64,000 bases of DNA, taken from Alentia gelatinosa (lineage: Eukaryota; Annelida; Polychaeta; Phyllodocida; Polynoidae). Of this stretch, positions 11,815 to 21,880 are shown piece by piece. Every line of letters starts with the position of its first letter. Within the stretch, counting starts at the first letter, position 1. The stretch lies in the NCBI GenBank assembly GCA_950022655.1, contig OX465590.1, positions 43,607,718 to 43,671,717 of the forward strand, written 5' to 3'. The notes below the pieces were generated by a model. The model was not told the origin of the DNA. It made no database searches and worked only from the letters and a program-made list of their open reading frames with translations. The translations under genes and the position numbers were made by a program.

Positions 11815-12705
11815 TTATAGGTTACTGGAGAACTCGACCCGAAACGAACTCGACCCGTAAACGACAGGAGAAATCGACCCGTTTTGGAGAACTCGACCCG
11901 CGAACTCAACCCGTAAATTCGAAAAGAGAACTCGACCCGTTTTGGAGAACTCGACCCGTGATTTAGAGCCAGTTTTGAATAATGAAAAAGTGGAAGGACC
12001 AGTTCCTAGGGACAGTGACTCTGTTAGGGTATGGGTTAGGGTATGGGTTAGGGTATGGGTTAGGGTATGGGTTAGGGTAAGGGTTAGGGATATGGATAGG
12101 GATAGGGTTAGGGTTAGAGATAGGGTTAGGGTAAGGGTATGGGTTAGGGTTAGGGATAGGACTCGGGATAGGGTATGAGTTAAGGATAGGGATAGGGTTA
12201 GGCTTAGGCTTAGGGATAGGGTTAGGGATAGGGTTAGGGTATGGGTTATGGTTATGGTTATGGTTATTGTTATGGTTAGGGTATGGGTATGGGTTAGGGA
12301 TAGGTTTAGGGATAGGGATAGGGTTAGGGTTAGGGTACGGGTTAGGGTTAGGGTTTAAGGATATCACACACTTTGCGACTTTTTCTTTTGAGAAAAGTTG
12401 GCAAAAAAACTCCCCTCGCGATATTTTTCAGGTACAAAATCTTGAGCATGGTTTGTACCATCCCCTTTTAACCCCCCTTTCCCCCCCTGAATGGACACTC
12501 AAAACTCTTATTTTCGCTCATGTTTTCGGCAAAATTTGAAGCAAAGGTAATATAAATACATGTAGTAATAATACTTCCAAAGTATTTTAGTTCATATATA
12601 TCCATATTTGCATCCATAGGATACTCGAGTTCAGTGCCAGAAAAACGGGTCGAGTTCGTTGCGGGTCGAGTTCTCCAGTATTCATTTTATATTAGGGGTA
12701 GGATA
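11815..12705. mobile_element. Inverted-repeat element enclosing telomere-like DNA
   Basis: The left side has repeated GAACTCGACCCG motifs (six or more between 11825 and 11960), starting ACTGGAGAACTCGACCCG. The right side ends with the reverse complement, CGGGTCGAGTTCTCCAGT, near 12657-12680. The outer TTTTATA/TATAAAA context also pairs. Between the arms is the TTAGGG-like array at 12018-12360. This looks like a non-autonomous transposon that carries the array inside. Confidence 0.65.
12018..12360 (+). repeat. Degenerate telomere-like TTAGGG array
   Basis: About 340 bp of head-to-tail TTAGGG mixed with TATGGG, TAGGGA, TAAGGG and TTATGG variants. Frames through it give Val/Arg/Trp or Pro/Asn repeats and are artefacts. 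It is interstitial, with unique DNA on both sides, so it is not a chromosome end. Confidence 0.9.
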
Positions 12706-13080
12706 AACCTCAAGTACATTTTGTACATTGTTTTATCTGTGGGTTTCGTGTCAGGTCTAGAGCCCCCCCCCCCCCCCCCCCCTGGTGCTACCTTTTAATG
12801 TAGCGTCTAGGATTCTGACATGGCATTCACAAGGGAATTGGAGGTTACTGTAATGAAATACGAATAGGTGTCTGAACCTAACGAAATAAGACCCGTGAAT
12901 TCTGGGTACATTTCACTTTTTCTTTCTACACAGAACAAAGAAAATATGGAAAACCTTTTAGAGACATCAGTATTCACATATTAGATCTGAATTAAGGACA
13001 TACAAAAAACAAAAAGATATGAAAGGAATCTAAAAACATGCACATTGGAAATTGTAAAAGTGTTCTGATTAGAAACTTAC
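12706..13080. other. Non-coding, C-run
   Basis: It contains a C-run at about 12764-12782 and a GGGGTAGGATAAA end motif like that of the small MITEs at 37893 and 54606. Nothing else is recognised. Confidence 0.5.
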
Positions 13081-13188
13081 TTTGAAGAGAGTCTTCTTCT
13101 GTTTCAATAGCTCCAGTTGCTGGTGCAGTTGTTTCCACAGGGCCAACTGTTTTTTGTGCTTTAGTCACTGGCAACTGTGGAAGTTCAT
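13081..13188 (-). pseudogene. Second copy of the Pro/Thr-rich exon, acceptor lost
   Basis: Same 108-bp length and phase as 9534-9641 and clearly homologous (shared PQLPV, TTAPATGAI and EEDSLQS residues). The donor is a good GTAAGT. At the acceptor the AG of the other copy is AT (CCTCTATAT), so it should not be spliced in at this place. It is probably a decayed tandem duplicate. Confidence 0.6.
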
Positions 13189-13489
13189 ATATAGAGGGTA
13201 TGATAGATACACACTGGCGGCCATACCGGTATATAATTCAATGACCGCTTGTACTATAGAAACAGGATACTATAGGCTAATGCCCACATAACAGAGGTTT
13301 TTCGAAAGTAAAATCTATTCAAAAACCGGCTAAAACTAAAGAATGGGGTCCATCCAGAAAGCATGTATGCAAAATTTGAAGAAACATTTATTCTCACATC
13401 TTTTCATACATTTTCTTACATTTCCCGATCAACATGTTTTTGGTGTTTAAGATGTAAACACAGTCTCAAAAGTTATTTTACAGGTATGA

Positions 13490-13610
13490 TACTCACGTGA
13501 CGCGCCGACCAATCAAAACGCCGCAACGGGTATGTTAATGAGGCCGCGGCGTCGTCCGCGGCCCGTTTCGTGGTCGCTACGTGGTGGGGAAAGAGCTCGT
13601 CGATAGGCCC
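13490..13610. promoter_or_regulatory. CpG-rich promoter-like patch
   Basis: In an AT-rich setting this patch is dense in CG, with GTGACGCG, ACCAATCA (CCAAT-type) and GGCCGCGGCGTCGTCCGCGGCC (GC-rich, palindromic). A coiled-coil reading frame begins 500 bp downstream at 14103. No transcription start can be shown. Confidence 0.3.
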
Positions 13611-14102
13611 CGTTCAACATATATTTATTTTACAGGTATGTTTTGGCTGTAAACACCACCAACACGTTAAGATGTCTGTACATCTTAAGACTATGAGATT
13701 TTATATTAGGGGTACGTCTATTTACATCTACAAACAGCCCCCCCCCCCCAATACACCAATTATACTTTGTGTAAACTGTAGTAAACAGTGGTAAACATCA
13801 ATCATAAAAATACCTACACTCCGCAAATATACACGTATTTATACATAGATAAAATATGAAAAGGTTTAACCACAGTTCTCTATAGCTTATACAAACCTTA
13901 TCAGTGTATTGTGTTTGGGTAGGCGGATGGGTGCAGACGGTTGTTTGGACGGCTGTGTGATACTCCTGATACAGTAAAGTTAATATATTTATTGTATTAA
14001 TATTGTCTGAGGTAATGTATTGTGTCAATAAACCTCCAATATAAAAGAAACATTTTCTGTGGACATCCATCTGGGTTGAGGGCTGGACGAAAAGTGGCGT
14101 AG

Positions 14103-14285
14103 ATTTGCGTAAATGAAGAGCTCCTGGAGGAGGAGGTTTCTCAGTTGCGGCGGCAATTGGAGAGTTTAAATTTGGAAAACACTCAGCTTCAACAGCGCCT
14201 CCGAAGGGAAGACGCCAAACCGGTCACCCGAGGTCTACAGCGGCAGCCATTACGACAACTGCGACGACCAGCGACAGCGGATTAG
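14103..14285 (+). CDS. Coiled-coil fragment, 60 codons
   Basis: An open plus frame encodes a heptad-type helix (ELLEEEVSQLRRQLESLNLE) followed by an Arg/Gln-rich tail and a stop. Leu/Glu/Gln spacing and GC-rich codons stand out from the AT-rich surroundings. There is no ATG in the first residues, so it is an exon end or a relic. It could be the 5' part of the tyrosine-recombinase element that follows at 16265, or an unrelated gene piece. Confidence 0.4.
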   Translation: MCVNEELLEEEVSQLRRQLESLNLENTQLQQRLRREDAKPVTRGLQRQPLRQLRRPATAD

Positions 14286-14289
14286 GCGC

Positions 14290-15540
14290 TTTGCAGGCGG
14301 GCCTAGCCACGGCTACGTTGACGCCCGAGGTACCATATATACGTGTACATAGGCGTAAACAGATGTAAACTCGTCCTTAGTGTGCCTGCTGCTCAAAATA
14401 TGCTTTTCTTTTCTTTTTTCTTTATTTTTTTCATTAACGCCCACCCATATAGCATATAATATTTTCTGGACAAAATTGCAATTGTCCTACTGCCGTCATT
14501 TTGGTAATTTAATAAATATGTCCAATTTAGATTATTAAACTATTCCCATAGACACCAAAATAAACGTAAAAGAATGTTCCACTCGCACATTCCAGCCTAG
14601 TGCTCTGCACTCTTGGTCGGACTAAATCCTGCCAGCCCAGACCGTGGAGCGAGTTTTTCTCGTGCATGATTGGTTGGTTTGAATCCTCTACTCTACAGAT
14701 CCACAACTAGCTAGTCTGGGTGTTTAGACTTTATTATATATTTGGTGGATTCCAACTAGTGTATCACTACCAAGTACTTCCATGCATATAAGCATATGTT
14801 TGACACAAGTTTATTATTATTCATGTGACCAATAACATATCATCAGAACCATATTTTGAGAATGGACATACCACAGTTTTCGTTTCCTTTCCGAAGTTGT
14901 AGGAATCTCTCCGCCGCATCTTGTAGAGAAATATTAGCTATTGAACAAGAAATGTTATCATAAGTATATCACACTCTGCAACTCGTCCCTGATGAATTAA
15001 TGAAACAATGTCAGGCACATTTATTCTATCTATTTTACTCCCATCTTTAGCCTGGTTCTTTTAACAATACGTCTTCAGAAACGCCATATTTGTATAAGTC
15101 ATACCATTCTTGTAATGAACCAAACACTAACGTTGGTGTGGACCAATATTAGTTTATCTAAGCACATTGAATATCTTTGCAATCGCTTTCTTAGTATTCA
15201 ATGTTAGCCAGTAGTTCAAAGGAATACTTTGAAAAGTTACTTTTCTAGTGAAGAAATGTGATTTTTATATTATCCCGACTCTATCAGTAAATGGCTTGTA
15301 AAAAAAGTCTTGTAATTTCTGGAACACTATTTTCGAAGACATTCCAAAAGCAGTACGTACCAGTCGTTCACAATTTGCATCCCACCGTAAGTTACTCCGG
15401 TGTAATCTTCATTTAGACATCCTATTATTTTCTTTAGGTTGAGCTCGCCTTTACCATATAGGTGTCCTTAAGCTTTGTAATAGTGTGACAAGTGAGAACA
15501 GACTGATTCATGAACAGTCCTGAAATGTTATTGATTAAGA
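14290..15540. other. Non-coding, nothing recognised
   Basis: AT-rich sequence with no open frame, splice-bounded segment or inverted repeat that I can support. Confidence 0.5.
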
Positions 15541-15542
15541 TC

Positions 15543-15680
15543 AGTAACTCAAGAAAGTTTTAAGTGTAGCAAAGGTTGCGGAATTTTGCTACTCGACAGT
15601 CTGTTTACAAGTAGGTAAACAGACTGTCGAGTAGGAAAATTCCGCAACCTTTGCTACACTTGAAACTTTCTTGAGTTACT
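15543..15680. repeat. Near-perfect 138-bp hairpin
   Basis: The left arm beginning AGTAACTCAAGAAAGTTT is the reverse complement of the right arm ending AAACTTTCTTGAGTTACT. About 66 bp pair per arm with only a few mismatches, and the loop is only a few bases. It may be a foldback MITE. Confidence 0.9.
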
Positions 15681-16264
15681 TATCATCATCTCCTTGATGT
15701 GACCTTTGGTTAACTTATCACATACGTTATCAAGTTCATTTACGTTCATTTATACTCTATGTTCAGATACGGACATTTCTTTCAATGAATGCCCATTTCA
15801 GATTTTTAATGCATGGAGGTGAAATCACCATGAATAAATATACTAGCTTAAAGCAGCTTATCCAGAATCAAAGAACTAACAAGTTGTAGATGAACATCCG
15901 TCGTTGATGGAACAGCTCCGAAGCAAGAAGTAGTGGGAAAATACGAATGTTCCACAAAGATAGAATACAAGGCGCTTCCTGTGCTTTTCAATAAAACCTA
16001 CGACCATCTAGGTCATTGGAAATGTCCTTCATGTAAATAAAGTGATGTTCAGTAATTTCTCATACACCCAGTGATTTTATCACCAAAATTGCTGATTACT
16101 ACAATACCAATACAGAATTTTATACTATATCTACAGAACATGCTGCATTTAAGACTACCCTGTAGGTGCTCTTGGCGACATAGGACAATTGGATATTAGG
16201 CCTACGATGATCAGGTATAATTTTGTCCTTCTAATTTGTTGACACCGTCTTCTAATTTGTTGAC

Positions 16265-17770
16265 TTGACCATGTGGGCCAAAGCTTCAGGCCTTAAGCGG
16301 AAAACTATGGAAGTCCTCTACGACCAGGCAGACTATGATGTCCTGATGATCATAACGAAGCAGGTAGGGAAAGAAATCTTTGTCCCTCCCGGACAGGCTT
16401 GGAGGCTGCAGCTGGCAGTTGCTACACTAGGCAACCGCAGGTTTGCGGAGTTTATCAAAGAGGAGAGTACAGCCTCCGAGCGATATGGACACAGCGCAGC
16501 TTGATAAAAGGGTAGAGGAGCTACAGTGCAGCTCTTTTGCAAAGAACACAAGAAAGGCATACAATTCTCATAGGCATTCTTACATCTCCTTCTGCAATAT
16601 CTACAACTTAACGCCAGTCCCCGCGGACACTAAAAAGTTATGGAGGTATGTAGCCTTCCTATCCACAAGGCTAAAGTACTCCTCATTGCAGCAATACTTA
16701 GGAGTGATCTCCCATTTGCATAAGGAAGTGGGCCTAACATACCCCATTAACCCATTCACGGCGGGTGATGCCATATGGCATCATCTGTGCTGGGGCTGGT
16801 GATGCCATATGGCAACAACCGTGCTGGGGCGGGTGATGCCATATGGCATCATTTTCTTAAATTTGCAAAAGTACGTTTTTGTGGAATAAAATCGTAAATA
16901 TTGGATTTATAATCATGAAATTTTCACAGAATATAGATGCAATACACAGCTAATGATTCTGGGTGAAATAGATAATAAGATTAATGATCGCATATTTCAT
17001 CATATCCTAAACTAGAGAACTATTACAATAGGCCTGAGACCTCCCGCCCACTGGCGGTTAACATTATCACTAGTACCCGCCCTTTACCACATACTAATGC
17101 CACAGATACCTGCCCGTAAAGGGTTAAGGACAATTATCACCTTCTTTTGGTCATTTGGGGGGCATGTCGCATTACTCCGGACATGCTCCTGGTCCTACTC
17201 TCTTGCTTGGATATTACCACCCCAGATGGGCCGCAGTATGGGCCGGAGCCTTGATTATGTTTTATGGCCTGTTGAGGAGGTCCAACATTTTCCCCTCCAC
17301 ATTAACAGACTTTGACCTGTATAAGAACCTGAGAAGATGGGACATCAAGGTAGCCGCATCAGGTGGTTGAAGACAGACCAGTTGCGCTCCAGGACCCGGC
17401 TTCTCCCTCTCCCCAGGCATGGATGAACAACCTTCGGATGACCCCTAATGCCCTTCCGTATGGCCCGGCGTTTGTGATATCGGACACTGGGCCTCACCCT
17501 CCCCTGACAGCAGGTGCCTTCACAGCAGCGGTAATGGCGGCTCTCACAGCGGCCAGGATGGACACTGCCCCCCTTGGCTCCCACAGCTTTAGGAGAGGGG
17601 GCAAGCTTCCTCTGGCAGATTGGTATACCAGAACCCTGTATAAGGGAGCTAGGGGACTGGGCCTCCAATGCCTCCATGCTCTACACCGTTTCCGCCCCTG
17701 CAACGCTAGGGGCGCTCACTACAGAGATGGCAGCAGCCCTGCCACGCACCCCTTCCTACCTTCTCTGACT
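16265..17770 (+). pseudogene. Broken tyrosine recombinase gene
   Basis: Two blocks separated by an insertion match a DIRS/Crypton-type tyrosine recombinase. 16443-16746 is the core-binding region (SFAKNTRKAYNSHRHSYISF, SSLQQYLGVISHLHKEVG). 17128-17770 is the catalytic region, with FYGLLRRSNIFP around the first Arg, the pattern RRWDIKV, then SHSFRRGG (H-x-x-R) and a GDWASNASMLYT-like end with the Tyr. The catalytic half needs frame changes near 17340-17390 and 17590-17600. No reverse transcriptase is seen beside it, so either a Crypton-like element or a 3' DIRS fragment is possible. The 381-bp MITE at 16747-17127 splits the gene. Confidence 0.8.
16747..17127. mobile_element. TTAA-flanked MITE (piggyBac-like) inside the recombinase gene
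   Basis: Left end TTAACCCATTCACGGCGGGT and right end ACCTGCCCGTAAAGGGTTAA form an imperfect inverted repeat with TTAA at each border, as in piggyBac targets. The interior holds three copies of a GATGCCATATGGCA palindrome. Removing it with one TTAA rejoins the recombinase frame. Confidence 0.75.
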
Positions 17771-17879
17771 ACACTACTCCCCTGGTTATTGGAGGACTCA
17801 GAGACTTGCGCCTCAGCGCTTACACACACTATCTTACCTTTACCATATCTTTTTATCAATGTGTGTTTATCATAGCTAG

Positions 17880-19340
17880 GTGCTTATCCCCCGCATCGAA
17901 TTCTTTATCGGTTACTGTATGACTTATTATTATCCTTGACCTAATTAGGGTATGTAAACTTTCCCTCTTGAATGACCTCATACTAGCGCTGTGCGCACCC
18001 TACTAGTAATTAAACTATTATACCTCCACTCCAGTCTCCTTATTTAATTCAATTCATTCCAAAAACGATGGTGACTTATGCTTCTTAACCTAGATATGAA
18101 GTACTAAATTTACTATATTCTGTGAATGTTTGGGAAAAAAACATGGGTTTTACTTTGCAAAAAATAAGTTTTTCGAATGTATATATTCATAGACATGTAC
18201 ATTTATATGAGTATAGTTTTTATAGTGATTTCAGACTACACCAGATGTCACCATTGGTCTCAGGTTCCAATATCCAGTGGCTCCACCGGTGAGCATTTTG
18301 GGAAGGTCGAAGGTTCACATGTTAGGCCTTCACTTCACACCCGGACTTGGCCAGAGAAGGTCACAAAAATATTGATTCTTTAATTTAAAACTAGCTCGGT
18401 GACTCCCGATTCCTAAGTTGGATTTGTGTTACACAGCACTTGGAAATTAGATTTTCAGAAAACCGACATGGGTCTTACTTTTCAAGGTACATTGCCCGAT
18501 ATGCCTTTGAAGTTTGCTTAGAGTGCAATCCTATACTATAGGATGGTTTGTTTAAGAAATGTTCAGGGTATAGGCGACACTTATGCTCATATATTGAACA
18601 AAGGCGAGAGTTTCAATAAAGAGTTTATTTCACACACAACACAATTAAAAAAGGTAGAGCCTGGCTCAATCCCGATAAAATAGGAAGTTCCCCTAACTCT
18701 CACGGATGTGAGGTAAGCTACATACTGTCTCGACCACTATGATGCTACGGAAGTCTAAATACAGAGTCCGAAGCCAATGCATCTCGTTAGAGATGTTCGG
18801 CTGAGGAAACCACCTTATTTTTTTCTTCTTTTTTTTCTCAACTTTCTTTATCGGATCCATCTTGTACATTGAAGTTTCCGTTGAATCAGTTCAGTTTACT
18901 TAAAACATAGTGGATACAATAAAGGGGGCAATTGCCTCAACTGTAGAAGTTGATTTTCATGACTTTGCCCTACCCCTAAACTCTTGGATTACACAATTTT
19001 GGTTGAGTATATTAACTAATCTACTAACAACAAAAGGAACAAGTTATTGATACTATAATTGTACAATTTTCAATGTTGTTAATGTAAATGATCACTTTTT
19101 ATAGGACCCAATAAAGTTCCAGATAAACATCGAGTGTGGGCTAGATGTTAATATTGGTAAGACCATACATAATGTGAAATTAAATAATACAGGCAATAAA
19201 GAAAACATATGAACTTTAAAGCATCACAAGGCTATTTTGGAGTTTTAATTTAGTTAACGATTTAAAATTATACAAAAGGCGGATTATGTATTATTATATA
19301 CCTATGAGCGTATGAGACGTATTTACTACCCGCTGATAGG
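17880..19340. other. Non-coding, nothing recognised
   Basis: No gene is supported. A GT/AT-rich stretch lies near 18170-18240. The end (about 19285-19340) resembles the ATGAAATACTACCCGCTG family seen at 45171-45290. Confidence 0.45.
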
Positions 19341-19348
19341 CATGTATT

Positions 19349-19869
19349 TACCTACTATATTTAAAACGGTAGAATTCCGTCGAATCCGCTTGAAGTTGCT
19401 CCCGTACATAGAGACATAGTGAACCAGACCTAGGCTTGGAGATTGAAGAGCCACGAGAGTGGGATTCTCGTGCAGTACTAAACTGTAACCTGCTACTCTT
19501 TTTTGTTTTTCTATACTCAGACAAACTTTTTCTCTTATGATTCATTTCAAGCCATGCAGAAATCAAAGTTTCGTATTGTAGTTTTCTTATCTACTTTTCT
19601 CGTGAGAAACCAATGAGATCTCAACTTTCGCTGGTAGCTCAAGTCCGCTGATTCCCTCCTCCCCCCCCCCCCCCCCCCCCCACCACCACCACACTAAGTA
19701 TTTGGCACTTGCTAACCAACGGGCTCTGTGGAGCAGTTGGCAAAGTGTTGGCATGGGAATCCGAATATCGGTAGTTCGAGTCCCGACTTTGGCAATTCAA
19801 CTTTTCAATTTTTCGTGGGCGCCACTAAGCTCTCGCCCTATAAAATACGACGCGACGAAGTCGCTAGTT
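19349..19869 (+). mobile_element. tRNA-containing SINE-like composite, unit 1
   Basis: The unit starts CCTACTATATTTAAAACGGT and ends GACGAAGTCGCTAGTTA. It carries a tRNA-like head with A and B boxes at 19721-19794 and a C22 run. It is followed directly by a second unit with the same start and end. Confidence 0.75.
19721..19794 (+). repeat. tRNA-like head (Pol III A and B boxes)
   Basis: TGGAGCAGTTGGCA resembles an A box and GGTAGTTCGAGTCCC a B box at the right distance. The acceptor stem does not pair well, so this is a tRNA-derived SINE head rather than a working tRNA. Confidence 0.6.
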
Positions 19870-20372
19870 ACCTACTATATCTAAAACGGTAGAATTCCGT
19901 CGAATCTGCTTGAAGTTGCTCCCGCACATAGAGACATAGTTAACCAGACCTAGGGCTGGAGACTGAGGATCCACGAGAGTGAGATTCTCGTACAGTTCCT
20001 AACTGAATCCTGCTATATTTTTTTGTTTTTCTCTCCACAGATGTACTTCTATTCTTATGATTTGTTTTTAACTGTACTGAAAATATAATTTTGAACTGTA
20101 GTTTTCCAATCTCCTTTCCTTGAGAGAATGCAATGAGATCGCATTTCGCTGGTAGTCGGTAGAATCGGTGTCACAACCCTTTCAAAACTCCGCTGATACC
20201 CCTCCCCCCACCCACCACCACTCCAGCCAAAAATCTGACTCTGTGGAGCAGTCGGCAGAGTGTCGGACTAGTGAAGCGAGGGTTGCGAGTTCTAATCCCA
20301 CGTTGGCCTTTAGACTTTTCATTTTTCCCCCTAACTCGGACTCGACGAAGTCGCTAGTAATCATATAATTCG
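19870..20372 (+). mobile_element. tRNA-containing SINE-like composite, unit 2
   Basis: Head-to-tail with unit 1. It starts CCTACTATATCTAAAACGGT and ends GACGAAGTCGCTAGTAA. The tRNA-like head at 20235-20308 has TGGAGCAGTCGGCA and GGTTGCGAGTTCTAATCCC. Differences from unit 1 are scattered substitutions. Confidence 0.75.
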
Positions 20373-20500
20373 GCAAGGGTGGAGCGTATTTCCCCATACG
20401 GTCGAGGTGTGAGCGTATTTTAACGCATGCGCAGTGGTATACATACTCACAGGCAAAAACAAAATGGCGGACGGAGTACATCGATTCGATCAGCGATAAA
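20373..20500 (+). promoter_or_regulatory. Candidate promoter with NRF1-like and YY1-like motifs
   Basis: AACGCATGCGCAG (20422-20434) fits the NRF1 palindrome, and AAAATGGCGGAC 30 bp later fits the YY1/initiator motif at animal 5' ends. The ATG there opens only 11 codons, so any transcript would be a leader exon. No downstream plus-strand gene could be traced. Confidence 0.3.
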
Positions 20501-21060
20501 TTCATCGGCGAGTTAACATGAAATGAGGCATGTACAACAGTGAAAAGCAGAATACACTCCTGGATTACAAAATTACAGCGAACTACAGAAGGAATCATCA
20601 TAAAAAGCGTTAAAACTGATCTTATGGAGACTTAGAGAGTTAGTTGCCATAGTCCGCCTCCGCTCGCATACACTGACACAGAGCCTCGAAAGTGTAAGAG
20701 AAAATCACTTGTTACTTTTATTTTTGATTAATTCGTCAAAATTCGGAATTTTAGTATAGCGTTTTAATAATTACAGCATCAAATCCAAATTGTTTTAAGC
20801 TTTCAGGTGATATATACTTTCATAGGTTTTCATGAAAGCGTATTTTATGGTTGCCGATCACTACGGTGGTGGAAGCAAACCTACTGTCCGACAGCATAAT
20901 ATATGTAAACAAAGCGTCAAAATGTAAACAAACAGCGAAGGACATATTGTTTTACACGTAAAACAAATATAAATCTTCTTAGTTTTTAAAATTTGTACAT
21001 ATTTCGTATTGATTCTCTCTACATTGGTGTTTTTCTTTTTATTTAAAAACAAAAATGAAA
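20500..21060. other. Non-coding, nothing recognised
   Basis: AT-rich and without a supported gene; possible intron or 3' flank of the receptor locus. Confidence 0.45.
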
Positions 21061-21065
21061 AAAAA

Positions 21066-21145
21066 AGACTGGTTGTGACCGGGGTACGAACACCCGACCC
21101 TCAGATCCAAAAACAGATACACTAATCACTATGCCACTGCGTTGG
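21066..21145 (-). repeat. tRNA-like sequence, minus strand
   Basis: Read on the minus strand, GTGGCATAGTGATTAG (A-box-like) is followed by GGGTGTTCGTACCCCGG (B-box-like). It differs from the SINE heads at 19721 and 20235. Likely a separate tRNA-derived SINE remnant. Confidence 0.5.
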
Positions 21146-21807
21146 CCTTTGGTATCTGTATCTAAAGGGTATATATATCTATCTAGGTATATACTAACAC
21201 AACTAAAAATGTGCTTGGAGAGCGAAAATATGAAAGGAGGAATCTCATTGGTCGAAAGTTCGTCAACCAATGAAAAGACAGCTTATAAACAAGGTATGGT
21301 TATACTACTGGATAACATATTCCCGCCATTAATTGAAGGGTGGAGCGTATCACGCATTTCGCTTCAACCATGCTGTGTCCAAATTGGTCTAGAAACGGCT
21401 GCTACGGCTTAAATATTTACTTTATCTTAATTTTTTTAAGGTATATAATAATAAGAAAACCGTATTCTTGTGTTTGAATACGATGGAAGAACGCGATCCT
21501 TTAATGTTGAATAATCCCCATATGAAACACCAATGTACGTAAACCGATGGCTTCTTTTAATGTAACTGGAATGTGGAGGTGGAAGGTGGTCGCACGCACT
21601 ACTCAATTTTATCCCCTTACATCTTTAACTCTTCCATTCTCCATCATCAACTCGTGTATATAACTTGTTACTGTAGCAGAACCTGTGCCTGGTCGAGAAC
21701 GTTGGCCAGAATAACTGCCATGGCAGAGGTCAACTTATGTATCTTCAGTTTTAAAATACAATTAAAAAAATATTCAAAAAAAAAGAAAAAAATAGCTCAT
21801 CACGAAT

Positions 21808-21880
21808 CTACATGGCTGTAATGCTTGCGTGTTCCTCTATCAATTCCTGTAGATTCCTGTCACAGTTGAAAGCATTTATC
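21808..21880 (-). CDS. Terminal exon with stop
   Basis: Acceptor TTTGCAG at 21881, phase 2 entry, a helix-like tail (INAFNCDRNLQELIEEHA) and TAG at 21808-21810. A T-rich 3' flank follows on the minus strand. No clear AATAAA was seen. Confidence 0.75.

Noticed and set aside
12018..12360. True telomere or chromosome end
   Set aside because: The array is short, degenerate and has unique sequence and transposon arms on both sides.
11942..12367. Long open frames on both strands across the telomere-like array
   Set aside because: They are translations of TTAGGG-type repeats (Val-Arg-Trp and Pro-Asn runs) with no gene-like composition.
19721..20308. Functional tRNA genes
   Set aside because: A and B boxes are present but acceptor and anticodon stems pair poorly, and the sequences recur inside dispersed repeats.
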